64,000 bases of DNA from Litorivicinus sp. (lineage in GTDB: Bacteria; Pseudomonadota; Gammaproteobacteria; Pseudomonadales; Litorivicinaceae): assembly GCA_018401755.1 (NCBI GenBank), contig JAGYKJ010000002.1, positions 1 through 64,000 on the forward strand, written 5' to 3'. This document shows positions 10,727 through 20,741 of this stretch, piece by piece (position 1 is the first letter of the stretch; every line of letters begins with the position of its first letter). A program made the translations under genes and the position numbers. A model generated the notes under the pieces. That model made no database searches. It saw nothing but the letters and a program-made list of their open reading frames with translations, and was not told the origin of the DNA.

Positions 10727-11639
10727 GCTGATTCAGCGCTATCTTGTTCAACCCAATCCGCCAGAGTCAGTCCGGGTTGGGAATGGCGACGACTGTGCTG
10801 TGTTTGCAGTGAACCCTGGTTATGAGCTCTGTATCAGCATTGATGCCACGATTGCGGGTCGCCATGTGCCCTTGGTGACTCCAGGGGCGTTGTTTGCTGA
10901 GCGCGCTCTCCGTCGCGCGCTCAGTGATCTTGCAGCCTGTGGAGCGACTCCAAAATATCTCCTGATTTCGTTGACCTCTGATGATTTCGAGCCGACGTGG
11001 ATCGGTCACTTTGGCGAGACTGTGCATCGGTTCTGTGCGGACTGGCAAATGACTCTGTTGGGTGGAGATTTGTCGAGGGGTCCAACAGCGGCACACATCA
11101 CCGTGTTGGGTGAAGTGCCTGCTGGTCAAGCGATCCGGCGTGGGGGCGCTCGAGCCGGAGATCAAATTGTTTTCTTTGGCCCTGACTGTGGTGGCGCGCG
11201 GGCCTATCTGGAAGTCTTGGCAGGTCATCAGGATGTCGCACTGTGGCAGGCGCGTTATTGGTATCCAGAGCCACAGATTCGCTGCGGGTTGCAGTTACGT
11301 GGCCAAGCCACGGCCTGTATCGATGTATCTGATGGTCTGCTCCAGGATCTCCAGCATCTGTTAGAGGCGGCTTCCGAGCCTCTTCGTGCCGCATTAAGCG
11401 GGGCTCATGTGCCGCTGTGTGCAGGCTTGGTAGAGGCGTTTGGGCGTGATCAAGCCCTGCAGATGGCGCTCACCGGTGGTGATGATTATGGACTACTTGC
11501 CACCCTGCCTGATCAGCACCCAATGATCGCCCAGGGCCATTGGCTGGGGCAGTTAACGAGCGCTGACTCGCCACATATTGAGCTTGATGGGGAGCTTCTA
11601 TCAGGCCCAGAGTGGGCCGGATGGGATCACAGTCGATGA
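10713..11639 (+). CDS. thiL: ThiL, thiamine-monophosphate kinase
   Basis: Phosphorylates thiamine monophosphate to the active cofactor thiamine pyrophosphate. The N-terminal VRVGNGDDCAVF, the ALSDLAACGATPKYLLISL region and the ACIDVSDGLLQDL motif are typical of the AIR-synthase-like fold. The start is a GTG at 10713. The stop overlaps the pgpA ATG as ATGA. Position after nusB is standard in gammaproteobacteria. Confidence 0.94.
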   Translation: MNEFELIQRYLVQPNPPESVRVGNGDDCAVFAVNPGYELCISIDATIAGRHVPLVTPGALFAERALRRALSDLAACGATPKYLLISLTSDDFEPTWIGHFGETVHRFCADWQMTLLGGDLSRGPTAAHITVLGEVPAGQAIRRGGARAGDQIVFFGPDCGGARAYLEVLAGHQDVALWQARYWYPEPQIRCGLQLRGQATACIDVSDGLLQDLQHLLEAASEPLRAALSGAHVPLCAGLVEAFGRDQALQMALTGGDDYGLLATLPDQHPMIAQGHWLGQLTSADSPHIELDGELLSGPEWAGWDHSR

Positions 11640-12109
11640 AGAGCACGTTGCAGTATTGGGTCGCCGTCGGATTCGGGTCTGGATTGACCGCCAGGGCGCC
11701 CGGTACCTTTGGTACGCTCGGCGCACTCCCGCTGGTCTGGTGGGGTTTATCCTGGTCCTTTCCGCTCCAAGTGCTCGGCATCGTCGCGCTCTGTCTGTTG
11801 GCCCGCTGGAGCATTCCAGAAGGTGGTCGGCGGCTGGGAGAACCAGATCATGGCTCGATCGTGATCGATGAATGGGCTGGATTTGCCCTGGCGGCATGGG
11901 GTTTGGATAGCTGGGTCGGCTGGCCTGTGTGGAGCCTACTGGCTGTGGCCTTTGTGGGTTTTCGGATATTTGATATTGCCAAGCCATGGCCAGTGTCCTG
12001 GGCAGAGCGATCGATCCCAGGCCCATGGGGGGTGCTGGCTGATGATCTGGTCGCAGGACTCTATGTTCTGCTTCTCGTTGGTCTATCTGCTATGATTTGG
12101 CCCCTTTAA
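11636..12109 (+). CDS. pgpA: PgpA, phosphatidylglycerophosphatase A
   Basis: Inner-membrane phosphatase that makes phosphatidylglycerol from its phosphate precursor. The N-terminal GSGLTARAPGTFGTL and the acidic IVIDEWAGF are signature motifs. There are about four hydrophobic segments in 157 residues. I chose the ATG at 11636, which forms an ATGA overlap with thiL, rather than an upstream in-frame start eight codons earlier. Confidence 0.94.
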   Translation: MKSTLQYWVAVGFGSGLTARAPGTFGTLGALPLVWWGLSWSFPLQVLGIVALCLLARWSIPEGGRRLGEPDHGSIVIDEWAGFALAAWGLDSWVGWPVWSLLAVAFVGFRIFDIAKPWPVSWAERSIPGPWGVLADDLVAGLYVLLLVGLSAMIWPL

Positions 12110-12120
12110 GAGAGCCCTGA

Positions 12121-12726
12121 ATGACCATTGAGCATATTGATCACTGCCAGTTACCGACCCGATGGGGCAGCTTTGCCTTGCATGGGTTCTTGGACACTGA
12201 GTCAGGGAAAGAGCATGTTGCGATAGTCATGGGCGATCCCGCGACCACTGCAGTGAGCCTGGTACGAGTACACTCAGAGTGTTTGACAGGTGACGCGTTG
12301 TTTAGTCAGCGATGTGATTGTGGGGCCCAGCTGGAGTCGGCAATGGCATCGATTGCCGCGATAGGGTCAGGGATCGTGCTGTATTTACGCCAGGAAGGTC
12401 GCGGTATTGGCTTGTTGAACAAGATTCGGGCCTATCGGTTGCAAGATGCAGGCGCTGATACAGTCGATGCCAATGAAGCGCTCGGATTTGCAGCGGATCA
12501 GCGAGATTATTCGATGGCACTGCCCATGCTGTCTCATTTTGGTGTTAAGCGCGTGGAGTTGCTGACCAACAATCCACAAAAAGTGGATGCGTTGGAGGGT
12601 TTGGGGATTGAAGTCGTGCGTCGTCTCCCGATCGAGACGGGCCTCACCTCACACAACCGTGAATATCTGAGAACCAAGTTGACGCGGCTGGGCCATCTGC
12701 TCAGTCAGCCGGAATCCTCTGCTTAA
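12121..12726 (+). CDS. ribA: RibA, GTP cyclohydrolase II
   Basis: Opens the imidazole ring of GTP, the first committed step of riboflavin synthesis. The zinc ligands Cys54, Cys65 and Cys67 lie in [18 protein letters not shown], and the catalytic region [10 protein letters not shown] is intact. It has 201 residues, a typical stand-alone RibA. It sits 11 bases after pgpA. This functional copy complements the cysteine-less domain of the ribB gene product. Its 3' end overlaps convergent dxs by 26 bases. Confidence 0.96.
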   Translation: MTIEHIDHCQLPTRWGSFALHGFLDTESGKEHVAIVMGDPATTAVSLVRVHSECLTGDALFSQRCDCGAQLESAMASIAAIGSGIVLYLRQEGRGIGLLNKIRAYRLQDAGADTVDANEALGFAADQRDYSMALPMLSHFGVKRVELLTNNPQKVDALEGLGIEVVRRLPIETGLTSHNREYLRTKLTRLGHLLSQPESSA

Positions 12727-14599
12727 GCCGATCTTCAATCGCACCACGAATGCCTGCCGCGTCCAGTCCGACCCGCGCTAACATCGATTCGTGTTTGCCA
12801 TGTGCCTCAAATCGATCCGGCAGAGCGAGAGCCAAAAGTGGAACCGAGTACCCGTGGTCGGCGAACCATTCTCCAACCGCGGAGCCAGCTCCACCTTGGC
12901 GTTGATGTTCTTCCACCGTGACGATAAGTGAAGCCGATGTCGAAGCCGCCAAGACCTCTGCGTCCAGTGGTTTCACGAAGCGCATGTCCCAGACCGTGGC
13001 GTTGATCACATCCGCAGCCTCGAGACTTGCCGCAACGCGTGATCCAAACGCCAGAATGACAACTTGTCCGTCCCCGGTGCGCCGTTGGATTGCCCGACCT
13101 AATGCGACCGGATCAAGATCAGTAGGCACTGGAGTCCCAGGCCCCTGACCACGCGGGTAGCGGACGGCACTTGGACCGGGGTGGGCGTAACAGGTACTCA
13201 AGAGGCGACGACACTCCGCTTCATCTGATGGACAAGCAATCACCATCCCAGGGAGTGTTCGGAGAAAGGCGATGTCATAGACGCCTGCATGTGTTGGGCC
13301 ATCCTCGCCGACAAGTCCGGCACGATCGATTGCAAAGGTCACATCCAAGCCTTGCACGCAGACATCATGAATGACCTGATCATAGGCACGTTGTAAAAAT
13401 GTCGAGTAGATCGCCACCACCGGCTTCAGTGACTGCGTAGCCATCCCAGCCGCAAGGCACACGGCATGCTGCTCGGCAATTGCGACATCGAAATAGCGAT
13501 TTGCGAAACGCTCTGAAAATGCCACAAGATCAGATCCTTCGCGCATTGCAGGGGTGATCGCGACAACGCGCGCATCCTCGCTGGCCAGATCACAAATCCA
13601 CTGTCCAAACACGTTGGAATAGGTCAAGCCTTTCGGTGCATTTGCCTCGGTTTTCGCGGCAAGCTTGCTGATGGCGTGGTAGCCAATTGGATCATGCTCG
13701 GCCGGAACAAACCCACATCCCTTTTGCGTCACCACATGCAGAAATTGTGGACCCTTGAGATCACGCATGTTCTGCAAGGTGGTGACGAGACTGGACAGAT
13801 CATGGCCGTCAATCGGGCCGATGTAGTTAAATCCGATTTCCTCGAACAAGGTGGCTGGACTCATCATTCCCTTGATGTGTTCTTCCGTTTTCTTCGCAAA
13901 TTGAGCCAATGGCGGCAGAGGTTCGAGGAGCCGCCGTGCCTCATCGCGACTCCGTGTGTAGGCTTTTGAACTAAGGAGTTTTGCGAGGTAATCACGGATA
14001 CCGCCGACATTTCGAGAGATCGACATATCATTGTCGTTGAGAATAACCAATAAATCCGCATTTTCGGACGCAGCGTGATTCAGTGCTTCAAAAGCCAATC
14101 CTGCAGTCAAGGCACCATCACCAATGACCGCCACATGACGTCTTCGCGATCCGGTCAGCCGGGCGTCCAATGCCATGCCGAGCGCCGCACTGATGGATGT
14201 GGAGGAATGGCCCACTCCGAAGGTGTCGTATGGACTTTCCTTGCGGTCCGGGAAGGCGGCTAAGCCACCTTCTTTACGAATCGTGGGTAGCCGCTCGCGC
14301 CGCCCTGTCAATATCTTATGCGGGTATGCCTGATGCCCGACATCCCAAACCAACTGATCGAACGGGGTGTCGAAACAATAATGTAAGGCGACAGTCAGCT
14401 CGACGACACCAAGGCCTGCTCCGAAATGTCCACCTGATAAGCCCACACTGTGGAGTAGGTAGGCGCGCATGTCGTCTGCAACTTGGCGAAGCTGTGTCCA
14501 GTCTAGTTCGCGAAGATCCTGTGGCGCCTGAATCAGATCCAGCGCAGGGGTGTCTGGACGTGTTTCGGGAATAGCATGGAACAAACGCATGTGCGGCAT
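12701..14599 (-). CDS. dxs: Dxs, 1-deoxy-D-xylulose-5-phosphate synthase
   Basis: Thiamine-diphosphate enzyme that condenses pyruvate and glyceraldehyde-3-phosphate, the entry step of the MEP isoprenoid pathway. The motifs [32 protein letters not shown] and [15 protein letters not shown] mark the thiamine-diphosphate and transketolase domains. From the ATG at 14599 it has 632 residues. That ATG lies one base after the ispA stop and has an AGAAGG upstream. ispA-dxs is the classical order. Confidence 0.96.
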   Translation of the reverse strand: MPHMRLFHAIPETRPDTPALDLIQAPQDLRELDWTQLRQVADDMRAYLLHSVGLSGGHFGAGLGVVELTVALHYCFDTPFDQLVWDVGHQAYPHKILTGRRERLPTIRKEGGLAAFPDRKESPYDTFGVGHSSTSISAALGMALDARLTGSRRRHVAVIGDGALTAGLAFEALNHAASENADLLVILNDNDMSISRNVGGIRDYLAKLLSSKAYTRSRDEARRLLEPLPPLAQFAKKTEEHIKGMMSPATLFEEIGFNYIGPIDGHDLSSLVTTLQNMRDLKGPQFLHVVTQKGCGFVPAEHDPIGYHAISKLAAKTEANAPKGLTYSNVFGQWICDLASEDARVVAITPAMREGSDLVAFSERFANRYFDVAIAEQHAVCLAAGMATQSLKPVVAIYSTFLQRAYDQVIHDVCVQGLDVTFAIDRAGLVGEDGPTHAGVYDIAFLRTLPGMVIACPSDEAECRRLLSTCYAHPGPSAVRYPRGQGPGTPVPTDLDPVALGRAIQRRTGDGQVVILAFGSRVAASLEAADVINATVWDMRFVKPLDAEVLAASTSASLIVTVEEHQRQGGAGSAVGEWFADHGYSVPLLALALPDRFEAHGKHESMLARVGLDAAGIRGAIEDRLKQRIPAD

Positions 14600-14600
14600 C

Positions 14601-15491
14601 TTAGGACCTTCTCTCGATCGCACGGTCTGCGAGCTGTTGCAACAACATGGTGTCGCCGGAAAGAAGAGACAAGGCTTGTTTGGCGTCAGCAACCAGAGCA
14701 CGCGCACGCACGCGACTTGCCTCAATACCAAGTAGCGCAGGAAAGGTGGGTTTCTCAAGCAATTGATCCCGGCCCGCATGTTTCCCGAGCTCGGCTGTTG
14801 TTGCGGTCCAATCCAAGATGTCGTCCTGGATCTGAAATGCCAGGCCCACTGCATCGGCATATCGTCGCAAGTGTTGTTCAGCCTCTTGATCAAGCGTGGT
14901 GCGCGCACTCGCACCCATCAATACCGATGCGATGATCAGTGCACCGGTTTTCTTTCGGTGCATGGCTTCCAGTTTTTGCAGTTCAACCTGGGTACCTGTC
15001 ACTTCCAAATCGATTGCCTGTCCCAGTGCCATACCATCAAAGCCAACGGCTTCCCCAAGATACCGAATTTGCGCTAACGCAGAGTCGGTATGGACATCTG
15101 CGTGTTCGGCTAAGACAGTGAACGCCACGGCTTGAAGGGCATCGCCCGCCAGGATCGCGGTTGCTTCATCGAAAGCAATATGGGTGGTTGGTTGGCCGCG
15201 TCGCAACACATCATCATCCATCGCAGGAAGATCATCGTGAATCAGTGAATAGGCATGCAAGCACTCCACGCTAACTGCCGCAGGAGTGGCTTCGGCCGTG
15301 GATGCACCAGCCCATTGCGCGGCTGCATAGACCAACGCTGGCCGTAAACGCTTGCCGCCGTGGAGCACACTGTAGCGTGCGGCATCCAGTAATCGCGAGG
15401 GTGGCAGGGGTTCAGAAAGAGTCTGATCGAGAGCCGCGTTCACGGTCTCAATAGTCATTTCTAACCAGTGCTCAAAATCAACCTGCGTCAT
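14601..15491 (-). CDS. ispA: IspA, geranyl/farnesyl diphosphate synthase
   Basis: Chain-elongating prenyltransferase that builds geranyl and farnesyl diphosphate for quinones and undecaprenyl carriers. The first aspartate-rich motif appears as HDDLPAMDDD and the second as QDDILDWT. GGKRLRPAL marks the substrate pyrophosphate site. At 296 residues it is normal. It is preceded by xseB with a four-base overlap and followed by dxs one base later, so the three genes form an operon. Confidence 0.95.
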   Translation of the reverse strand: MTQVDFEHWLEMTIETVNAALDQTLSEPLPPSRLLDAARYSVLHGGKRLRPALVYAAAQWAGASTAEATPAAVSVECLHAYSLIHDDLPAMDDDVLRRGQPTTHIAFDEATAILAGDALQAVAFTVLAEHADVHTDSALAQIRYLGEAVGFDGMALGQAIDLEVTGTQVELQKLEAMHRKKTGALIIASVLMGASARTTLDQEAEQHLRRYADAVGLAFQIQDDILDWTATTAELGKHAGRDQLLEKPTFPALLGIEASRVRARALVADAKQALSLLSGDTMLLQQLADRAIERRS

Positions 15492-15721
15492 GCCTCGGGC
15501 TCAAAGGGCGCCTGTTCACCGGTCTGCTTAATTTCCGTGACTTTCTGGGCCGCTGTCTCAAGTAATTGATTGCATTCTTTGGCTAGAGCAACACCCTCCT
15601 CGAAGGCTTTGAGCGCTGCATCTAAGGGCATTGACCCTTGCTCCATTTGCCGGACTAATGCCTCTAATTTGCCAAGTTTGGTCTCAAAGGACTCAGGATG
15701 TTCCACGTCAGCCTCCGGCAA
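15488..15721 (-). CDS. xseB: Exonuclease VII small subunit
   Basis: Small helical subunit of exonuclease VII, which degrades single-stranded DNA in both directions. The sequence FETKLGKLEALVRQMEQGSMPLDAALKAFEEGVAL is the family signature spread over residues 12-46. It has 77 residues, normal length. Its position directly upstream of ispA is conserved in gammaproteobacteria. The start lies inside the end of the preceding small membrane gene (14-base overlap). Confidence 0.95.
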   Translation of the reverse strand: MPEADVEHPESFETKLGKLEALVRQMEQGSMPLDAALKAFEEGVALAKECNQLLETAAQKVTEIKQTGEQAPFEPEA

Positions 15722-15944
15722 ACATCAGGTGATAAATGAACCGGACGAGCACGCCCACAATCATGATTGAAATCCCCGCGCGATTAATCAAAAACTCACT
15801 GCGCTCGAGGATCATTCGCTTCTGCCAAAAAAATACGATGGCTTTCCAGTCGCCAGTCCGCCGCCAGTACCGATGAAACGACACCAGAACGACCAGTAAA
15901 CCAATGATCAAAAGGGCTTGTTCGAGCCAAATCATCCAGGTCAT
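15708..15944 (-). CDS. Small inner-membrane protein of unknown function
   Basis: I do not recognise this 78-residue protein. It has two hydrophobic segments (about residues 5-23 and 56-73) flanking a basic, Trp-rich cytoplasmic or periplasmic loop. It overlaps the lytic transglycosylase upstream by four bases and xseB downstream by 14 bases, and this tight coupling supports it being a real gene. No catalytic motif is visible. Confidence 0.7.
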   Translation of the reverse strand: MTWMIWLEQALLIIGLLVVLVSFHRYWRRTGDWKAIVFFWQKRMILERSEFLINRAGISIMIVGVLVRFIYHLMFAGG

Positions 15945-17806
15945 GTTGAGGAGTCCTGTGCTGGGATAAAAGGATCAACCAAAGCATCAATCCGTGTCAG
16001 CCGAGAATTATAACGCCACTCGTAGAGGACTTGGGCAGTTAAAACGCGTTGCACGTAATTTCGGGTTTCGCTGAAAGGAATGGTGGCCACCCAAAGATCG
16101 AGTGCCATGGGAGTTTTGGGGAGCCAGGTCATGACGCGATTAGGCCCTGCATTGTAGGCAGCCGTCGCCAATGCTGGATGGCCAAAACGCTCGAGTTGTT
16201 GTTTGAGGTAATAGGTTCCGAACCGAACATTGACGGTTGGATCAATCAGGGTCAGATTTCCGCGCCAGGTCACATTGAGCGTTTTCGCCAGTGCGCGGCC
16301 TGTGGCCGGCATAATCTGCATTAAACCAATCGCCCCTGCGGGACTTCGAATGTCACGCATAAACAGGCTTTCAGATCGAGTCAGACCGAGAACCCAGGCG
16401 GGTGCAAGTTGATGGCGAGTACTGTATTGCGTGATGAGATCCGCATGGGCCAGTGGGTACCGAAGATGGTGGTGATCCGACAGACCAGATTGGTGCGCGG
16501 TGATTGCAGCACGTGAAGCCCAGCCTGCTTCGCCTGCGATTTCGGCTGCTGCTTGTTGTTCTGACTCAGACAATAATCCGGTTGCAAAATCCCACTGTCG
16601 TCGTCCTCGTACCGTGAGGCCATCGGTATGCAGCGCGAGTGCTAACTGAATGGCCTGGTGTTGGCGGACATCCTCGATGCGAGCCGCTGAGACACGCTTT
16701 CCAGGTGGTTTGATGGCATAGGGTAATTGCAAATAATCGGCGGCGAGGAATCCATACCAACTGACCTCTTCTGCCAGCGATCTAAACTGCTCGATCGCGA
16801 GATCTGATGAACCGGTCATGGCCAAGGCGCGCGCCGACCAATAGGCCCATTCCGATTCTTGTCGGACGGTTGGTGGCAGTCTGCCAATCGCATCCAGAAC
16901 CGCAGGCCAATCTTGCAGGCTGAGAAAGAATCGGACCCGCCACTGATCGAGAACCGGATGTTCCGGTAATTGTTGCTTGAGCAGCGCCAAAGCGGATGGA
17001 TCTCGGGCAATGGCGAGGCGACGTGCGATTGCACTGGATGCTGCTTGCTGAACTGATGGATGCAGTTTAGGGATGCTCGTGAGCGCAGTTTCTGGATTGT
17101 CCCCAGCCAAACGATAGGCCGCCATATCGACCCACTCTGGAAACTGTATTGCCATCGTCAGGAGATACTTTTCTGGATTTTGTCGGGCGACTCGCCACGC
17201 CTGGATATGGCCGTCTGCTCGACCATTAAGGGGCTTCGCGAGCCATTGTGCCAGGTTGAGCTGATTGGCATTGAGTGCGCGATCGATCCGTCGAAGTCGC
17301 ACTTCATCGGTAATGAGCCCCCGTTGATCGAGCCAACGAAATAACCCATCACAGGCTTTCGGCCGGGACAGGCCATGGGTCCAGATTTGAGTGGCATCAC
17401 GGGCGTCTTCAGGCTGCCAGGCACCCGTGCGGGCAAGTGCTTCAAGCCGATAGCAGCTCAGTTCTACGTCATCGGTCGGGATGGCCAATGTCAGCACATC
17501 ATTCCAACGTTGTTGACGGCCCAGTTGCGCCCACTTTTGGTAGCGCAGGTTCGCGATGGTGGCGCTATAAGGATAGGTCTTGAGCAGTTGATTGAGTTGT
17601 TCGATTGACAGCGCCTGAATGCGTTGACGAGACGCTTCGGCAACCAGCTCGGCCAGCTGCGGCTGGTCATTCCATCGCGCATGCATTGCTTTGGTCACCG
17701 GCTGACCCGCTTCCACAGCACGCAAATCCATTAGAAAATCCGATGCAAAAACTGGGGTGCAGACCCCGAGGTAGACGATCGCCAAACGACCGATCCACAC
17801 CTTCAT
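15941..17806 (-). CDS. slt: Soluble lytic murein transglycosylase
   Basis: Periplasmic enzyme that cleaves peptidoglycan to 1,6-anhydromuropeptides. From the ATG at 17806 it begins with a signal peptide (about residues 1-21, ending CTPVFA). A long helical superhelix domain follows, then the C-terminal SLT domain with catalytic Glu near residue 480 in TRSESLF, followed by SPAGAIGLMQIMPATG and AAYNAGPNRV. The start is supported by AAGGGAG seven bases upstream. The 621 residues match the Slt70 family. It is divergent from the epimerase gene. Confidence 0.93.
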   Translation of the reverse strand: MKVWIGRLAIVYLGVCTPVFASDFLMDLRAVEAGQPVTKAMHARWNDQPQLAELVAEASRQRIQALSIEQLNQLLKTYPYSATIANLRYQKWAQLGRQQRWNDVLTLAIPTDDVELSCYRLEALARTGAWQPEDARDATQIWTHGLSRPKACDGLFRWLDQRGLITDEVRLRRIDRALNANQLNLAQWLAKPLNGRADGHIQAWRVARQNPEKYLLTMAIQFPEWVDMAAYRLAGDNPETALTSIPKLHPSVQQAASSAIARRLAIARDPSALALLKQQLPEHPVLDQWRVRFFLSLQDWPAVLDAIGRLPPTVRQESEWAYWSARALAMTGSSDLAIEQFRSLAEEVSWYGFLAADYLQLPYAIKPPGKRVSAARIEDVRQHQAIQLALALHTDGLTVRGRRQWDFATGLLSESEQQAAAEIAGEAGWASRAAITAHQSGLSDHHHLRYPLAHADLITQYSTRHQLAPAWVLGLTRSESLFMRDIRSPAGAIGLMQIMPATGRALAKTLNVTWRGNLTLIDPTVNVRFGTYYLKQQLERFGHPALATAAYNAGPNRVMTWLPKTPMALDLWVATIPFSETRNYVQRVLTAQVLYEWRYNSRLTRIDALVDPFIPAQDSST

Positions 17807-17890
17807 CTGTGACTCCCTTGCTTCGTCAGCGAATACCCCAATGCTTAGCAGTGTGAAGAAAGCGCACGCGACACGCAACAGGGGGATGTG

Positions 17891-18787
17891 ATGGCTGTGA
17901 TTTGGGTGACTGGGGGAACCGGCTTTGTTGGGGATGCACTGATTTCGGCGCTTATTGCCCGTGGTGATCAGCCGATATGTTTAACCCGAAATCCCGAGCG
18001 GGCGCAGGCGCGGCATGGGGCACTTGCTCAGCATGTTCAGTATGTCGACCAGATTGACGCGTTTGAAGAGGTGCCTGATGCGATGATCAACCTATCGGGT
18101 GAGGGCATTGCGGATCAACGCTGGACAGACCGTCGCAAGCGTCAGTTGAGAGCCTCTCGGATTGGTGTCACCCACGCCCTGAAAGCACGCCTGGCAACGC
18201 TTGGCGGTGCACCTGCCACCGTCGTGACAGGGAGTGCAGTTGGCTACTATGGGCATTCCGATCAACCCCTGACGGAAGTTGACCCTGCTTCCCATGATTT
18301 CTCGGCACGGCTCTGTGCAGATTGGGAGGCCGAAGCGTCAGATTTTGCCAGCTTGAGCGCGCTCTATACCTTACGGATTGGCGTGGTAATGGGTTTGCCT
18401 GGGGGATTTTTGGGGCGATTACAGCGTCCATTTTCGCTCGGGCTGGGTGGCCGTTTGGGGCATGGACGGCAAATGTTGTCGTGGATTCATCGCGATGATT
18501 TAGTGGCCTTGATCCTCTGGTGTTTAGATGGTCGTGGTGCACCTGGGGTGTATAACGCGACAGCCCCTAATCCAATATCCAATGCAGAATTTACCAGGGC
18601 ATTGGGGGCTGCGTTGCACCGTCCAACGTGGATGACGGTCCCTGAGGCACCGCTTCGATTGGTGTTAGGTGAATTGGCGGATTTATTGTTTCGAGGACAA
18701 GCCGTTTATCCGACAGCCGCAGAGGCTGCCGGATTTGAGTTCCGCTACAAAACGCTGGAGAGCGCCTTGTCGCAGTTATTCCGGTGA
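17891..18787 (+). CDS. YfcH-like NAD(P)-binding epimerase (TIGR01777 family)
   Basis: Atypical short-chain dehydrogenase/epimerase family protein of uncertain substrate. The N-terminal Rossmann motif is TGGTGFVG. MINLSGEGIADQRWT and GSAVGYYGHS are conserved in the family. It has about 298 residues. The ATG at 17891 has a GGGGG run five bases upstream; a GTG one codon earlier is also possible. It overlaps the convergent lipoprotein gene by 12 bases. Confidence 0.88.
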   Translation: MAVIWVTGGTGFVGDALISALIARGDQPICLTRNPERAQARHGALAQHVQYVDQIDAFEEVPDAMINLSGEGIADQRWTDRRKRQLRASRIGVTHALKARLATLGGAPATVVTGSAVGYYGHSDQPLTEVDPASHDFSARLCADWEAEASDFASLSALYTLRIGVVMGLPGGFLGRLQRPFSLGLGGRLGHGRQMLSWIHRDDLVALILWCLDGRGAPGVYNATAPNPISNAEFTRALGAALHRPTWMTVPEAPLRLVLGELADLLFRGQAVYPTAAEAAGFEFRYKTLESALSQLFR

Positions 18788-19246
18788 GACCCGAGCCAGT
18801 CTTCCCTGAGTGAGAACGCGGACGCGCTGGCCCACTTGAAAAGCATCGACTCGCTCGACTTCCTGAACAATGGACAGGGTTTTACCTGAGTCCATTGCGA
18901 GGGTGAGTTCGAGACCTTGGGTGCGTGTCGCGTTTTCCTCAATGGTGGAGCCGAGCACGGCGCCGCCCAGTGCGCCAAGGACGGTAAAGATTTGCTGCCC
19001 TTTGCCCTCACCCATGGTACTGCCTGCTATTCCACCGACAATGGCACCTGGTAATTGACCGACTCCAGATTGTGTTCCCTCAATCACGACCGGTGAGATT
19101 GCTGTCACCTTGCCATATTCCACTTGCTGGACTTGGCGTGTCTCACCTCGAGAGTAGGTGGATCCCTGAAGGTCTCGGACGCAACCGGAAAGCACTAAGG
19201 TCGTGCTTGTTAGCCCAAGGAGTACCCAATGGTGTATTCGTTTCAT
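18776..19246 (-). CDS. Glycine-zipper outer-membrane lipoprotein (SlyB/Pcp-like)
   Basis: Likely outer-membrane lipoprotein of the Pcp/SlyB type. The ATG at 19246 has GGAGGG seven bases upstream. The signal peptide ends in the lipobox LSGC with Cys at about residue 22. A glycine-zipper segment follows (GAIVGGIAGSTMGEGKGQQ and GALGGAVLGS), then a small C-terminal domain. The family is linked to envelope stress in enterobacteria; the role here is inference. It is divergent from the PhoH gene, with a 15-base palindrome between them. Confidence 0.88.
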   Translation of the reverse strand: MKRIHHWVLLGLTSTTLVLSGCVRDLQGSTYSRGETRQVQQVEYGKVTAISPVVIEGTQSGVGQLPGAIVGGIAGSTMGEGKGQQIFTVLGALGGAVLGSTIEENATRTQGLELTLAMDSGKTLSIVQEVERVDAFQVGQRVRVLTQGRLARVSPE

Positions 19247-19287
19247 GGAAAGCCCTCCTAAAATTGTCATTCAACTGTGATTATCTC

Positions 19288-19302
19288 GTGTCAGTCTGAC
19301 AC
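19288..19302. promoter_or_regulatory. 15-base palindrome between lipoprotein and phoH genes
   Basis: The sequence GTGTCAGTCTGACAC is a perfect 7-base inverted repeat around a central T. It lies in the 95-base divergent spacer between the glycine-zipper lipoprotein gene and the PIN-PhoH gene, a good place for an operator. I do not recognise the cognate regulator. Confidence 0.4.
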
Positions 19303-19341
19303 ACTATCAACCACTGCGTTTTGCCCGAGGCTGACATTTTG

Positions 19342-20730
19342 ATGATCTCCAAAACCTATATCTTAGATACCAATGTACTGCTCCACGACCCAATGAGTGT
19401 ATTCAATTTTCATGAACATGCTGTCGTCATTCCGATGACGGTATTGGAAGAGTTGGATGACATTAAAGACCGAAAGAAGAACGTGGCCGCAGAAGCGCGC
19501 TCTGCAATTCGACTGATTGACGAGGTACTTGGCTCGGCGAGTCCAGATGAAATCGCGCGCGGCGTTGAAATTCCGTTGGCCTACAAGGGCGACAAGGAGT
19601 CTTCAAATGGCACCTTGGCGATTCACCGCTCACCACTTGCTGACGAATCCCATGGCTCATTGGATGATATTGAGTCGAATGACAATCGCATCATTAACTG
19701 TGCTCTGGCGATCCAAAATGGAGATGATGCACACCAAGTCATCTTGGTGACCAAAGATATCAACATGCGATTAAAGGCGCTGGGGGCGGGGCTGCGGCGT
19801 GTGGAAGACTATCGTCGTGACCAGCTCATCAGCGATGTCGAACTCCTGCCGTCCGGACATTTGACGTTGGATGTGCCTTTTTGGTCGATGGTGTCAAATG
19901 TCGAGACCTGGGCTGAGGGCGCGCGGACGTATCATCGGATCGCCAGAAATGCACTTCCTGAGGGTGTCTATGCGAATCAATACATCATTGATTCAACAGA
20001 TGAGTTCGCTGCGCGTATCAGTCAGGTTGAACCGGAGAGTCTCGTCCTGTTGGATTTGGGACGGCATCGGTTGGAGGATATGCAGGCTTGGGGGATTCGT
20101 CCGCTCAATGTCTACCAAGGGATGGCGATGCATGCCTTGCTCGATCCAGACCTTGATCTCAACTTACTGGTGGGTGCTGCAGGTTCGGGAAAGACGTTGC
20201 TATCGCTCGCCTGCGCGCTTGAACTCGTCGTTGAGCAAAAGCGCTACTCAAAAATCGTTGTGACGCGATCCACGCCTCCGGTGGCTGAGGATATCGGGTT
20301 TTTGCCAGGCACCGAAGAGGAAAAAATGATGCCTTGGCTTGCCGCCATCCATGACAACTTGGAGGCGCTCCATGAACATGATGATAATCCGGACGCGTCA
20401 ATTCGGTTTGCGCTGGAAAAGGGGAATATTCAGTTTAAGAGCCTGAATTTCATCCGTGGACGATCCATCCAAGACGCCATTATTTTATTGGATGAGGCGC
20501 AAAACCTAACTCCACAGCAACTGAAAACCATCATCACTCGGTGTGGTAAGGGCTCAAAGCTCATTTGCCTCGGCAATTTGGCGCAGATTGATTCAAATTA
20601 TCTGACTGCGTTGACCTCTGGTTTGACCTATGTGGTTGAACGTTTCAAAGGGTGGAGTGGCTCAGCGACGCAACATCTCGAGGGTGTGGTTCGATCTCGA
20701 CTGGCCTCTTATGCGGAGCAAAATCTCTGA
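19342..20730 (+). CDS. PIN-PhoH family ATPase/ribonuclease
   Basis: Fusion of an N-terminal PIN-type nuclease domain (DTNVLLHD, residues 9-16, with further acidic residues) and a C-terminal PhoH ATPase/helicase domain. The Walker A motif GAAGSGKT lies near residue 277 and the Walker B region is ILLDEAQNLTPQQLKT. PIN-PhoH proteins act as RNA helicase-nucleases in the systems studied; the target here is unknown. I chose the ATG at 19342; a TTG codon just before it has better spacing from GAGG at 19327. No partner antitoxin gene is visible next to it. Confidence 0.9.
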   Translation: MISKTYILDTNVLLHDPMSVFNFHEHAVVIPMTVLEELDDIKDRKKNVAAEARSAIRLIDEVLGSASPDEIARGVEIPLAYKGDKESSNGTLAIHRSPLADESHGSLDDIESNDNRIINCALAIQNGDDAHQVILVTKDINMRLKALGAGLRRVEDYRRDQLISDVELLPSGHLTLDVPFWSMVSNVETWAEGARTYHRIARNALPEGVYANQYIIDSTDEFAARISQVEPESLVLLDLGRHRLEDMQAWGIRPLNVYQGMAMHALLDPDLDLNLLVGAAGSGKTLLSLACALELVVEQKRYSKIVVTRSTPPVAEDIGFLPGTEEEKMMPWLAAIHDNLEALHEHDDNPDASIRFALEKGNIQFKSLNFIRGRSIQDAIILLDEAQNLTPQQLKTIITRCGKGSKLICLGNLAQIDSNYLTALTSGLTYVVERFKGWSGSATQHLEGVVRSRLASYAEQNL

Positions 20731-20741
20731 TCTGGGGGCCA

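Noticed and set aside
19342-20730. PIN-PhoH gene as a toxin-antitoxin pair
   Set aside because: No small antitoxin gene precedes it; upstream is only a 95-base spacer and a divergent lipoprotein gene.
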